A DNA stretch of 5,856 nucleotides from Ruminococcaceae bacterium UBA5397 (GCA_002411615.1 DHOF01000019.1:5058-10913), one strand, 5' to 3'. Shown: positions 1-5,642, counted from the stretch's first letter. Notes: generated by a model not told the origin, from the sequence alone. Numbers and translations are program-made.

Positions 1-687
1 GACGGGAATGCAAAAGATCAAGTAAATTCTCTGGTAGAAGCTTTAAAAAAAGATGGTTTCGACTTTACCGTCGGTATCCCGATCGATACTCCTATCGCAA
101 AAGCCGAGCGTGTTGTTTCCGCAGGAAAAGGCATCGGCGATAAGAAAAACATGAAGCTAATCGAAAATCTGGCCAAAGCAGCAGGCGCAGCAGTTGGCTC
201 TTCCCGCCCGGTCGCCGAAACGCTCAAGTACATTCCAATCAATCGCTACGTTGGAATGTCCGGCCAAAAATTCACTGGAAATCTCTACATCGCATGTGGA
301 ATTTCCGGCGCAACACAGCACCTTAAAGGAATTAAAGACGCTTCCATTATTGTAGCGATCAATAAAAACGGCAACGCTCCGATCTTTAAGAATTGTGATT
401 ACGGAATTGTCGGCGATGTCAATGAAATTCTGCCTCTCCTTACCGAAGCACTCGGCACCGAGGAAAAGAAACCAGCTCCGCCCATGGTAAAAATGAAACG
501 CCCGCAAATGCCAAAGCCAGAGCCAATCGGTCCCCGCTACATATGCAATGGATGCGGCTACGAGTACGTACCGGAATTGGGCGATCAAGACAGTGAAATC
601 GCAGCTGGTACCCAGTTTAAGGATTTACCTGTGGATTGGGTCTGCCCCGAGTGCGCCGAGACAAAAGATCAGTTTATTGAAGCATAA
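1..687 (+). CDS. etfA: Electron transfer flavoprotein alpha subunit fused to a C-terminal rubredoxin domain (5' end outside window)
   Basis: The frame is open from base 1 to TAA at 685-687, giving the last 228 residues; roughly the N-terminal half of EtfA is missing. Residues about 35-152 are the FAD-binding C-terminal ETF-alpha domain, recognisable by VVSAGKGIG, the SSRP segment (67-70), GMSG (85-88), ACGISGATQH (98-107), APIF and DYGIVGD. A Pro/Lys/Met-rich linker (about 155-178) then leads to a full rubredoxin domain (about 179-228) with iron ligands C182, C185, C215 and C218 in CxxCGY and CPxC contexts and the usual GT-F-DLP-DWVC signature. EtfA pairs with EtfB and shuttles electrons between NADH or acyl-CoA dehydrogenases and partners; rubredoxin carries one electron. 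The fusion and the fprA gene 20 bp downstream suggest that ETF electrons are passed to the flavodiiron protein (inference). In the FAD region GMSG replaces the more usual GQTG/GQSG, and the last rubredoxin cysteine is followed by Ala rather than Gly. EtfB is expected just upstream but is not visible. Confidence 0.93.
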   Translation, partial: DGNAKDQVNSLVEALKKDGFDFTVGIPIDTPIAKAERVVSAGKGIGDKKNMKLIENLAKAAGAAVGSSRPVAETLKYIPINRYVGMSGQKFTGNLYIACGISGATQHLKGIKDASIIVAINKNGNAPIFKNCDYGIVGDVNEILPLLTEALGTEEKKPAPPMVKMKRPQMPKPEPIGPRYICNGCGYEYVPELGDQDSEIAAGTQFKDLPVDWVCPECAETKDQFIEA

Positions 688-707
688 AATCGAAGGGAGG
701 AAATTTC

Positions 708-1928
708 ATGTATTGCGTTAGAAATGTAACGGAAGATTTATACTGGGTAGGAGCAAACGATCACCGCCTTGCTCTTTTTGAAAACGCGTATCCAATTCCA
801 AGAGGAGTTACCTATAATTCATATCTTTTGCTGGATGAAAAAACCGTGATGTTCGATACGGTCGATTGGTCTTACTGCCGTCAATTATTGGAAAACACAC
901 AGCATGTACTTGCCGGACGGCCGCTCGACTATCTTGTGATTAACCATCTGGAACCGGATCACGCCGCTTCCATTAACGAAATCTTGCTGCGTTGGCCAAA
1001 TGTAACTTTGATCAGCAACGAAAAAGCATTTATGCTGATGCGTCAATTTGGATTTCAGATTGATTCACACCAAATCGTAGAAGTAAAAGAGGGAGATACT
1101 TTTAGTTTCGGCAAGCATACTGTTACCTTTGTATTTGCCCCTATGGTTCATTGGCCGGAAGTTATGGTCACATTTGATACCACAAACGGTGCACTATTTT
1201 CCGCAGATGCTTTTGGCACCTTTGGTGCACTGGACGGAAAGCTTTTCGCAGACGAAGTCGACTTTGACCGCGACTGGCTGGACGACGCCCGCCGTTATTT
1301 AACCAATATTGTCGGAAAATACGGTCCGCATATTCAGCTGCTTTTAAAAAAGGCCGGCGGAATTCTCGATCAGATCAAGTATATTTGCCCACTGCATGGT
1401 CCAGTGTGGCGCAAAGATTTGATGTATTTTATTAAAAAATATGATACTTGGAGTCGATATGAGCCAGAGGTCAAAGGGGCTTTGATCGTTTATGCTTCCA
1501 TGTATGGAAACACCGAATCCGTTGCAGAAGCACTTGCCGCAAAATTATGTGAAAAAGGCATGACAAACATTGCCATGTATGATGTCTCTTCCACAAATGT
1601 TTCTCAGCTGATTTCTGAGTCCTTTAAATATAGTCATATTGTCTTAGCGTCTGTCACCTACAATCTTGGTATTTATCCCGCTATGCACAATTATCTGATG
1701 GATATGAAAGCGCTGAATGTACAAAAGCGCACAGTTGCCATTATTGAAAATGGTTCTTGGGCTTGTAAATCCGGCGATTTGATGCAAAAATTCCTCAACG
1801 AAGAAATGAAAGATATGACCGTGCTCAACGAACGTGTCACAATGGCTTCTTCTTTGCACGAAGATAAAGAGATTGAACTCGACGCTCTCGTAGATTCTAT
1901 TCTTGATTCTATGAAAGAAACGAATTAA
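708..1928 (+). CDS. fprA: FprA-family A-type flavoprotein (flavodiiron O2/NO reductase)
   Basis: This 406-residue protein has the standard length of a class A flavodiiron protein. The N-terminal metallo-beta-lactamase-like domain (about 1-250) holds all expected diiron ligands: H80, E82 and D84 in the HLEPDH motif, then H148, D167 and H230, with spacing close to the family pattern H-x-E-x-D-x62-H-x18-D-x60-H. The C-terminal flavodoxin-like domain (about 256-400) starts with the FMN phosphate loop SMYGNTE (264-270). There is no further C-terminal rubredoxin or flavin-reductase domain, so it needs an external electron donor. The family is cytosolic and reduces O2 to water and/or NO to N2O with electrons usually delivered by rubredoxin. 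The start ATG has a strong site AAGGGAGG at 693-700, seven bases upstream. It lies 20 bp after the etfA-rubredoxin stop, so the two are almost certainly cotranscribed, and the fused rubredoxin is the obvious candidate donor (inference). Substrate preference, O2 or NO, cannot be read from the sequence. Confidence 0.95.
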   Translation: MYCVRNVTEDLYWVGANDHRLALFENAYPIPRGVTYNSYLLLDEKTVMFDTVDWSYCRQLLENTQHVLAGRPLDYLVINHLEPDHAASINEILLRWPNVTLISNEKAFMLMRQFGFQIDSHQIVEVKEGDTFSFGKHTVTFVFAPMVHWPEVMVTFDTTNGALFSADAFGTFGALDGKLFADEVDFDRDWLDDARRYLTNIVGKYGPHIQLLLKKAGGILDQIKYICPLHGPVWRKDLMYFIKKYDTWSRYEPEVKGALIVYASMYGNTESVAEALAAKLCEKGMTNIAMYDVSSTNVSQLISESFKYSHIVLASVTYNLGIYPAMHNYLMDMKALNVQKRTVAIIENGSWACKSGDLMQKFLNEEMKDMTVLNERVTMASSLHEDKEIELDALVDSILDSMKETN

Positions 1929-1962
1929 TTTTCCTGAAAGCATTTTAAAAGCCCTCGAGATA

Positions 1963-2003
1963 AAAAAAGCAGCCTACAGGTTTTTTCTGTAAGCTGCTTT
2001 TTT
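1963..2003. terminator. Bidirectional rho-independent terminator between fprA and the AbrB-family gene
   Basis: The arms 1963-1979 and 1987-2003 are 17 nt long and pair with one C/A mismatch around a 7-nt T-rich loop. The stem core is GCAGC...GCTGC, flanked by A6 on the left and T6 on the right, so each strand ends the hairpin in a U run. It sits 34 bp after the fprA stop and 39 bp after the stop of the convergent AbrB-family gene, and can serve both. Confidence 0.9.
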
Positions 2004-2042
2004 ATGTTGCTTTAATAAATTTTCTTTAAAAAGCGATTGGAG

Positions 2043-2303
2043 TTAATCATCCTCATTCATATACTTGGACATTTTCTGCATGCAGTCACGGCATACGTTG
2101 TGCCCTTTAAATGTACGAATGTTTTCCATACTGTTGCAGAAAATGCATGCTGGCTGATATTTGCGGAGAATGATTTCGCCTCTGTCTCCGACAAAAATCT
2201 CCAATGGGTCCTTTTCTTTGATATCCAATGCATTCCGCAGTTCTTTCGGCAATACAATACGACCTAATTCATCCACTTTGCGCATGATACCGGTAGATTT
2301 CAT
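2043..2303 (-). CDS. AbrB/SpoVT-family transcriptional regulator with a Cys4 (zinc-ribbon-like) tail
   Basis: The 86-residue product begins MKSTGIMRKVDELGRIVLPK, closely resembling the N-terminal DNA-binding swapped-hairpin domain of Bacillus AbrB (residues about 1-50). The C-terminal part differs: C53xxC56 and C71xxC74, 14 residues apart, look like a small zinc-binding knuckle in place of the AbrB multimerisation domain. The frame stays open upstream to an ATG at 2378, but I place the start at 2303. An AGGAAGG site (2313-2319) is nine bases upstream of it, the known family N-terminus begins there, and the -35 box of a good promoter lies inside the longer frame. An ATG at 2312 abuts the ribosome site and is unlikely. 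AbrB proteins control transition-state and early sporulation genes. It is divergent from spmA with about 155 bp between starts, so regulation of spmAB is possible but not shown. A true abrB orthologue call is not justified because of the different C-terminus. Confidence 0.92.
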   Translation of the reverse strand: MKSTGIMRKVDELGRIVLPKELRNALDIKEKDPLEIFVGDRGEIILRKYQPACIFCNSMENIRTFKGHNVCRDCMQKMSKYMNEDD

Positions 2304-2312
2304 TTTGCTCAT

Positions 2313-2319
2313 CCTTCCT
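2313..2319 (-). promoter_or_regulatory. Ribosome binding site deciding the AbrB-family start
   Basis: On the minus strand AGGAAGG lies nine bases before ATG 2303 and directly touches ATG 2312. This favours the shorter protein beginning MKSTG. Confidence 0.75.
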
Positions 2320-2349
2320 GATAATAATATGCTCCCATAATTCGTCACC

Positions 2350-2378
2350 ATTGTAATACATTTTCCATAATAAGTCAA
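2350..2378 (-). promoter_or_regulatory. Sigma-A-type promoter of the AbrB-family gene
   Basis: The -35 box is TTGACT (2378-2373) and the -10 box is TACAAT (2355-2350), each one base from consensus, with an ideal 17-nt spacer. Transcription would start near 2343, giving a leader of about 40 nt that contains the AGGAAGG ribosome site. Confidence 0.8.
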
Positions 2379-2394
2379 TGTTTAATCGTTTTGG

Positions 2395-2437
2395 GAATTA
2401 AAAATTCAAAATTTATTCATATTTATATTCATACTTT
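2395..2437 (+). promoter_or_regulatory. Possible sporulation-sigma promoter of spmAB (weak)
   Basis: No sigma-A promoter is evident before spmA. CATACTTT at 2430-2437 matches 7 of 8 positions of the Bacillus sigma-E -10 consensus, but the sequence 14 nt upstream is a poor -35 and the transcript would start only about 15 nt before the ATG. An alternative is GAATT (2395-2399), 18 nt, then CATATTT (2418-2424), near the sigma-G/F pattern. In B. subtilis spmA is sigma-E dependent. The AT-rich gap makes chance matches likely. Confidence 0.2.
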
Positions 2438-2443
2438 TTATCT

Positions 2444-2449
2444 AAGGGG
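2444..2449 (+). promoter_or_regulatory. Ribosome binding site of spmA
   Basis: AAGGGG ends immediately before ATG 2450, too close for that codon, and nine bases before ATG 2459. It therefore supports 2459 as the real start. Confidence 0.65.
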
Positions 2450-2458
2450 ATGAAAACG

Positions 2459-3046
2459 ATGCTAAATTGGATCTGGACCGGACTTTTATTCGTCAGTATT
2501 TTATGTGCCTGTTTAACCGGCAGAACAGAAGAACTGGCAAATGCTGTTCTTTCCGGTGCACAAAGCGCTGTAGAGCTTTGTTTTGCTACAATGGGGATGA
2601 TGTGCTTTTGGACCGGTATGATGCATATTGCTGAAAAAGGCGGATTAACACAGCTCCTGGCAAAAGTTCTGCATCCAATTTTAAAGCACCTTTTCCCCGA
2701 TCTCAAACCAGGTTCCCGCGCCGCCGGCGCAATTTGTATGAACTTGACTGCAAATTTTCTGGGGCTCGGAAACGCCGCAACGCCTCTCGGTATCTCAGCA
2801 ATGAAAGAACTTAAAAAATGCGATCCGAAATGCGGAGACGAAGCAAACCGCTCGATGGTTCTTTTCGTGGTGTTAAACACCGCTTCCCTCCAGCTAATTC
2901 CAACCTATATGGCAACGATTCGCGCAAAATATGGTGCCCAAAATCCATTTGATTTGCTGCCTGCGGTATGGATTACCTCGATCTGCGCTTTGTTAGTCGC
3001 CGTTTTATCTGCAAAGCTCTTTGAAAGGCGGAAAGTCCGTGGATAA
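2459..3046 (+). CDS. spmA: Spore maturation protein A
   Basis: The 195-residue membrane protein begins MLNWIW, like Bacillus SpmA (about 196 residues, MVNIIW). It belongs to the nucleoside-recognition (Gate) domain family. Visible marks are a hydrophobic N-terminal segment (about 5-20), the FWTGMMHIAEKGG region, LFPDLKPGS, the family signature GLGNAATPLG (102-111), and a hydrophobic segment before a basic C-terminus (FERRKVRG). SpmA and SpmB are needed in Bacillus and Clostridium for spore core dehydration and heat resistance; the molecular activity is unsettled. An in-frame ATG at 2450 is less likely because the ribosome site abuts it. The gene overlaps spmB by 8 bp, so the two are translationally coupled. 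The dacB gene that precedes spmAB in Bacillus is absent here; instead an AbrB-family gene lies divergently upstream. Confidence 0.94.
   Translation: MLNWIWTGLLFVSILCACLTGRTEELANAVLSGAQSAVELCFATMGMMCFWTGMMHIAEKGGLTQLLAKVLHPILKHLFPDLKPGSRAAGAICMNLTANFLGLGNAATPLGISAMKELKKCDPKCGDEANRSMVLFVVLNTASLQLIPTYMATIRAKYGAQNPFDLLPAVWITSICALLVAVLSAKLFERRKVRG
3025..3031 (+). promoter_or_regulatory. Ribosome binding site deciding the spmB GTG start
   Basis: AAGGCGG inside the end of spmA is followed after seven bases by GTG 3039. An in-frame TTG at 3021 lies upstream of this site and so has no support. Confidence 0.65.
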
Positions 3047-3569
3047 ACTTGGTTCATGGGCACTCCCCATCACCATCCTGCTACTGCTGCTTTTCGGAGT
3101 TTTTCGGAAAGTTCCGATTTTTGATACTTTTACAGAAGGCGCAAAAGAAGGGCTGAAAACTTCTTTTACAATTCTGCCCACTCTGGTTGGTCTGATGGCG
3201 GCTGTAACAATGTTTAAAGCCTCCGGGGCACTCGATCTGCTCTCCGATGCATTAAAGCCGGTGACACAATTTCTCGGGATTCCTGAAGCAGTTACACCGC
3301 TGATTCTTATGAAGCCAATCTCCGGCAGCGGTTCTACCGCAATCTTCACACAAATTTTAAAACAACAGGGGCCAGATTCTTTCTCCGGCAGAATTGCCTC
3401 CGTATTAGCCTGCAGCACCGAAACTGCTTTTTACTGCGTATCTGTTTATTTTGGTGCAGTAGGAATCAAAAAAACAAAGCATACAATTCCGGCCGCCTTA
3501 ATGGGAGACCTAACCGCATGCCTCATCGCTGGACTTGCAATCCGGTTTATTTTTAACGGCGCTACTTAA
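3039..3569 (+). CDS. spmB: Spore maturation protein B
   Basis: From the GTG at 3039 the product has 176 residues, about the length of Bacillus SpmB (178). Conserved features include a hydrophobic N-terminus (about 8-21), KVPIFDTFTEGAKEGL, KPISGSGS (92-99), QGPDSFSGRIASVL (110-123) and STETAFYCVSVYFGAVGI (126-143), ending with a hydrophobic segment. It is a membrane protein of the Gate-domain family and the usual partner of SpmA in spore core dehydration. The start codon is inside the last eight bases of spmA, with its ribosome site in the spmA coding region, a typical coupled arrangement. The TAA stop at 3567-3569 lies past the stop of the convergent peptidase gene, so the two genes overlap tail to tail by 8 bp with no terminator between them. 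Confidence 0.94.
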   Translation: MDKLGSWALPITILLLLLFGVFRKVPIFDTFTEGAKEGLKTSFTILPTLVGLMAAVTMFKASGALDLLSDALKPVTQFLGIPEAVTPLILMKPISGSGSTAIFTQILKQQGPDSFSGRIASVLACSTETAFYCVSVYFGAVGIKKTKHTIPAALMGDLTACLIAGLAIRFIFNGAT

Positions 3570-4644
3570 TGATTTGGAGTTCTTTCGTATAGTGGTTCAA
3601 AACTTCACAGCCGGTTTCAGTAACCAACACTAAATCTTCAATCCGCACGCCGAGACGATCTTTTAAATAGATCCCTGGTTCTACGCTAAAGACCATGCCG
3701 GGCTCCGCAATCACTTTGCAGACGCTGGAATTATCCGGCGGCTCATGGCAGTCAATCCCCAATCCATGACCTAAACGATGATTAAAATACGGACCATATC
3801 CAGCATCTTCAATTACTTTTCGTGCTGTCAAATCAAATTCACACATTGGTACTCCAGGCCGAATCACCGATTCGGCCTTTTCGTTTGCCTTCCGGACGAT
3901 CTCATAAACCTTGCGGTGTTCCTCACCTGCTTCTTTAAAGAAAACAGTACGGGTCATATCGCACCAATAACGCTTAATTGGAATAAAAATATCAAAAATA
4001 ACAGAATCACCGCCCTTGATCACGGTCTCATTGGAAGCGTGATGCGGATCCGCACAATTCGCACCAAAGCAAACCAGCTGTCCCTCTGGAGAGCGATCTG
4101 CTCCCCGCTCTGCAAAATTCTTTTCCACAATACTTTCAAGTTCCTGCTCATGAACTCCCTCTTTAATTGCCGCAAGAGAGGCTTCCATCACAGCATCATT
4201 AATCTGAGAAGACCTGCGCAGAGCATCAATCTCTTTCTGATCTTTGCGCATTCTCGCAAAATCTACCGGGGCACTGCCTACAACCGGTTTTATATCAGGA
4301 CGCTGCTTTAAAAGACTGATCAGAAAACGGCTCGGCCATTCCTTATCAATTCCCAGTGTTCCGCCTTTCACGATCTTAACAACATCCCTCACCGGGTCAT
4401 CAATATCGTTATGTGTGAAAAGCTGTGTATTTCCTCCTGGTGTAAAGCCAAAAAGGTCATTTCCAAACAACACACATTTTCCATCTTTGTCGATATAGAG
4501 TGCCAACATCCGCTCAAGTGGTTCTACCCATAAACCAGTCAAATAATAAACCGAAGAGGTGGAAGTCACCAGAATCTGAGACAAGCCTTCCTGTTCCATA
4601 TTATGTAAAACATTTTTGAGCCGTCCCTCATTGATTGTCACCAC
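3562..4644 (-). CDS. M24-family metallopeptidase, Xaa-Pro aminopeptidase/dipeptidase type
   Basis: About 360 residues. The N-terminal creatinase-type domain (about 5-125) is followed by a pita-bread M24 domain (about 130-360). All five dinuclear-metal ligands are visible; from the GTG at 4644 they are D218 (VIFDIF), D229 (WCDMTRT), H293 (LGHGLG), E322 (SVEPGIY) and E336 (RIEDLV), with the proline-peptidase-type H300 in CHEPP. Such enzymes release the residue before proline from peptides or split Xaa-Pro dipeptides, in the cytosol; no signal peptide is seen. The exact class (PepP, PepQ or YqhT-like) cannot be decided, so I give no symbol. The start is uncertain: TTG 4662 and TTG 4650 are in frame, but GGAGAAGGG at 4651-4659 best serves GTG 4644 (six bases) or GTG 4641 (nine bases). 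It is monocistronic here with its own promoter, and convergent with spmB. Confidence 0.9.
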   Translation of the reverse strand: MVTINEGRLKNVLHNMEQEGLSQILVTSTSSVYYLTGLWVEPLERMLALYIDKDGKCVLFGNDLFGFTPGGNTQLFTHNDIDDPVRDVVKIVKGGTLGIDKEWPSRFLISLLKQRPDIKPVVGSAPVDFARMRKDQKEIDALRRSSQINDAVMEASLAAIKEGVHEQELESIVEKNFAERGADRSPEGQLVCFGANCADPHHASNETVIKGGDSVIFDIFIPIKRYWCDMTRTVFFKEAGEEHRKVYEIVRKANEKAESVIRPGVPMCEFDLTARKVIEDAGYGPYFNHRLGHGLGIDCHEPPDNSSVCKVIAEPGMVFSVEPGIYLKDRLGVRIEDLVLVTETGCEVLNHYTKELQIIK

Positions 4645-4650
4645 ACTCAA

Positions 4651-4659
4651 CCCTTCTCC
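4651..4659 (-). promoter_or_regulatory. Ribosome binding site of the M24 peptidase
   Basis: GGAGAAGGG on the minus strand precedes GTG 4644 by six and GTG 4641 by nine bases. It overlaps codons of the longer frame from TTG 4662, making that start unlikely. Confidence 0.6.
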
Positions 4660-4678
4660 CAAATGAATTTTCCAATTT

Positions 4679-4707
4679 AGTATAAACGCTTACGAAATAT
4701 TTGTAAA
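4679..4707 (-). promoter_or_regulatory. Sigma-A-type promoter of the M24 peptidase
   Basis: TTTACA (4707-4702) and TATACT (4684-4679), each one base from consensus, are separated by 17 nt. Transcription would start near 4672, leaving a short leader of about 28 nt with the GGAGAAGGG site. Confidence 0.7.
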
Positions 4708-4729
4708 GCTATAATATTTTCTGCAGAAA

Positions 4730-4758
4730 TTGACAACCTTTTGCATCCGTTATATTCT
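4730..4758 (+). promoter_or_regulatory. Candidate promoter of the GNAT acetyltransferase
   Basis: A perfect TTGACA -35 box lies at 4730-4735. The -10 is either TATTCT (4753-4758, 17-nt spacer, 4 of 6) or TATATT (4751-4756, 15-nt spacer, 5 of 6). It is divergent from the peptidase promoter and would give an AT-rich leader of about 145 nt before the ATG at 4912. The remainder of the 4645-4911 gap shows no gene I can defend, only a possible 17-codon leader frame at 4853-4906 and a small dyad GTTAA-AAA-TTAAC at 4810-4822. Confidence 0.45.
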
Positions 4759-4911
4759 TTATATAGTAGAGTGTTTTTGTTTCAATTTTGGGTTATCTTT
4801 TCAGTCGGCGTTAAAAATTAACATTGAAAATAAGAAATTATAAAAACAGGAAATGAATGTTCTCTACTGGAATTTAACAGCAACTTTTGATAGCAGAAAG
4901 GATTAAAAGTA

Positions 4912-5472
4912 ATGTTAACAAATGTTGGGACTATGAAAATTGAAACAAAAAGATTGATTTTAAGAAGATTTCGCTATACCGATGATGATGCCATGCTGAA
5001 ATATTGGATCAGCGACCCTAAAATTCAATCGCTCTATTCTGAACCAGTTTATTGCACAAAGCAAGAGGTAAAAGAACTCCTCGATAACTATATCAGTTCT
5101 TATGAAAAAAATGATTTTTACAGATGGGCAATTACTCTAAAAGAGACCGATGAATGTATCGGTCAGATTGCTTACTTTTTAGTGGATGATCATAATCACT
5201 TTGCAGAAATCGAATACTGTATTGGAAGCCTTTTTCAAAGGAAGGGACTTGCGACAGAGGCAACAAAAGCTGTCATTCAATATGGTTTCGATCAAATAAA
5301 TTTACATAAGGTTCAAATATGCCATAAATCAATCAATCTCCCCTCTCGTAAAGTGATCGAAAAATGCGGATTCACTTACGAAGGAACATTGCGAGACTTC
5401 TTTTATCAAGATGGAAAATATATTGACCGACTATATTACTCCATGTTGAGAGATGAATTTATGCCAAAATAA
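4912..5472 (+). CDS. GNAT-family N-acetyltransferase, RimJ/RimL type
   Basis: The 186-residue product has the layout of the Acetyltransf_3 (RimJ/RimL) branch of the GNAT fold. It starts with an IETKRLILRRF strand (10-20), then WAITLKETDECIGQIAYF (72-89), an AEIEYCIG strand, the acetyl-CoA pyrophosphate loop QRKGLATEA (109-117), and the closing NLPSRKVIEKCGFTYEGTLRDFF block (142-164). These enzymes move an acetyl group from acetyl-CoA to an amine: ribosomal protein N-termini, amino acids, polyamines or drugs. The acceptor cannot be predicted here. ATG 4912 has AAAGGA at 4897-4902, nine bases upstream; ATG 4933 (MKIETKRL) is an alternative with a weaker site. The gene stands alone with its own candidate promoter and terminators. 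Sampled GC is about 28-43% per 60-base row, against 42-62% in sampled rows of etfA, spmA and the peptidase gene, which hints at separate acquisition. Confidence 0.9.
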   Translation: MLTNVGTMKIETKRLILRRFRYTDDDAMLKYWISDPKIQSLYSEPVYCTKQEVKELLDNYISSYEKNDFYRWAITLKETDECIGQIAYFLVDDHNHFAEIEYCIGSLFQRKGLATEATKAVIQYGFDQINLHKVQICHKSINLPSRKVIEKCGFTYEGTLRDFFYQDGKYIDRLYYSMLRDEFMPK

Positions 5473-5500
5473 TTTATCTTAATTTTGGAAAGGCTTTATA

Positions 5501-5537
5501 AAAGAATGCTAGATGGATAACCCATCTAGCATTCTTT
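5501..5537. terminator. Hairpin terminator after the acetyltransferase gene
   Basis: The arms 5501-5516 and 5522-5537 form a perfect 16-bp stem with a 5-nt loop, beginning AAAGAATGC and ending GCATTCTTT. The T-rich end of the stem and the following CTT give only a modest U tract. It starts 28 bp after the GNAT stop. Confidence 0.7.
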
Positions 5538-5538
5538 C

Positions 5539-5586
5539 TTAGGTTGTATTTTAATCTCATTTTATTAGAATATAACCTAATTTTTT
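5539..5586 (+). terminator. Second, AT-rich terminator hairpin
   Basis: The arms 5539-5554 and 5565-5580 pair over 16 positions on the plus-strand transcript, including two G-U wobbles, around a 10-nt loop, and are followed at once by T6 (5581-5586). It begins two bases after the first hairpin, making a tandem terminator. The stem is weak in GC content. Confidence 0.5.
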
Positions 5587-5608
5587 ATAATAAAGCATTC
5601 CATTGTCC

Positions 5609-5637
5609 CTGACAAAATTTTATAATTGTGCTATACT
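5609..5637 (+). promoter_or_regulatory. Sigma-A-like promoter facing the 3' end of nfo
   Basis: CTGACA (5609-5614) and TATACT (5632-5637), each one base from consensus, are separated by 17 nt. A dyad TTGTC-CCT-GACAA (5603-5615) covers the -35 box. No plus-strand gene follows within the window, so a transcript would run antisense into nfo. The rest of the 5473-5682 gap holds the two terminator hairpins and nothing else I can support except the hairpin at 5643-5668. Confidence 0.35.
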
Positions 5638-5642
5638 AAATG

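Noticed and set aside
157..588. Open frame of 143 codons antisense to etfA
   Set aside because: It lies wholly inside a confidently assigned gene, has no family motif and no ribosome site, and reads as a shadow of biased codon use.
2304..2378. 25-residue N-terminal extension of the AbrB-family protein from ATG 2378
   Set aside because: The extension contains the -35 and -10 boxes and the ribosome site, and does not resemble any AbrB N-terminus.
2413..2880. Open frame antisense to spmA, and similarly 3005-3418 antisense to spmB
   Set aside because: Both cover genes with clear SpmA/SpmB signatures, and the translated products are low-complexity and family-less.
3778..4311. Open frame of 177 codons on plus, antisense to the M24 peptidase
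   Set aside because: The opposite frame has all M24 metal ligands. This frame has no recognisable domain and no promoter or ribosome site.
4810..4822. Dyad GTTAA-AAA-TTAAC as an operator
   Set aside because: Five-base AT-rich arms are expected by chance in this stretch and do not overlap the candidate promoter.
4759..4911. T-box or other known riboswitch in the acetyltransferase leader
   Set aside because: I find no T-box consensus, no terminator/antiterminator pair ending in a T run, and no other riboswitch core that I recognise.
5501..5580. The paired inverted repeats as a miniature mobile element (MITE)
   Set aside because: The repeats are adjacent hairpins rather than the ends of one element, and no target-site duplication is visible. 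Tandem termination after the GNAT stop explains them.
5591..5615. Minus-strand promoter-like boxes TTGTCA-17-TATTAT
   Set aside because: They point into terminator hairpins with no minus-strand gene downstream until the peptidase about 950 bp away. The match comes from AT-rich sequence and the dyad shared with the plus-strand boxes.
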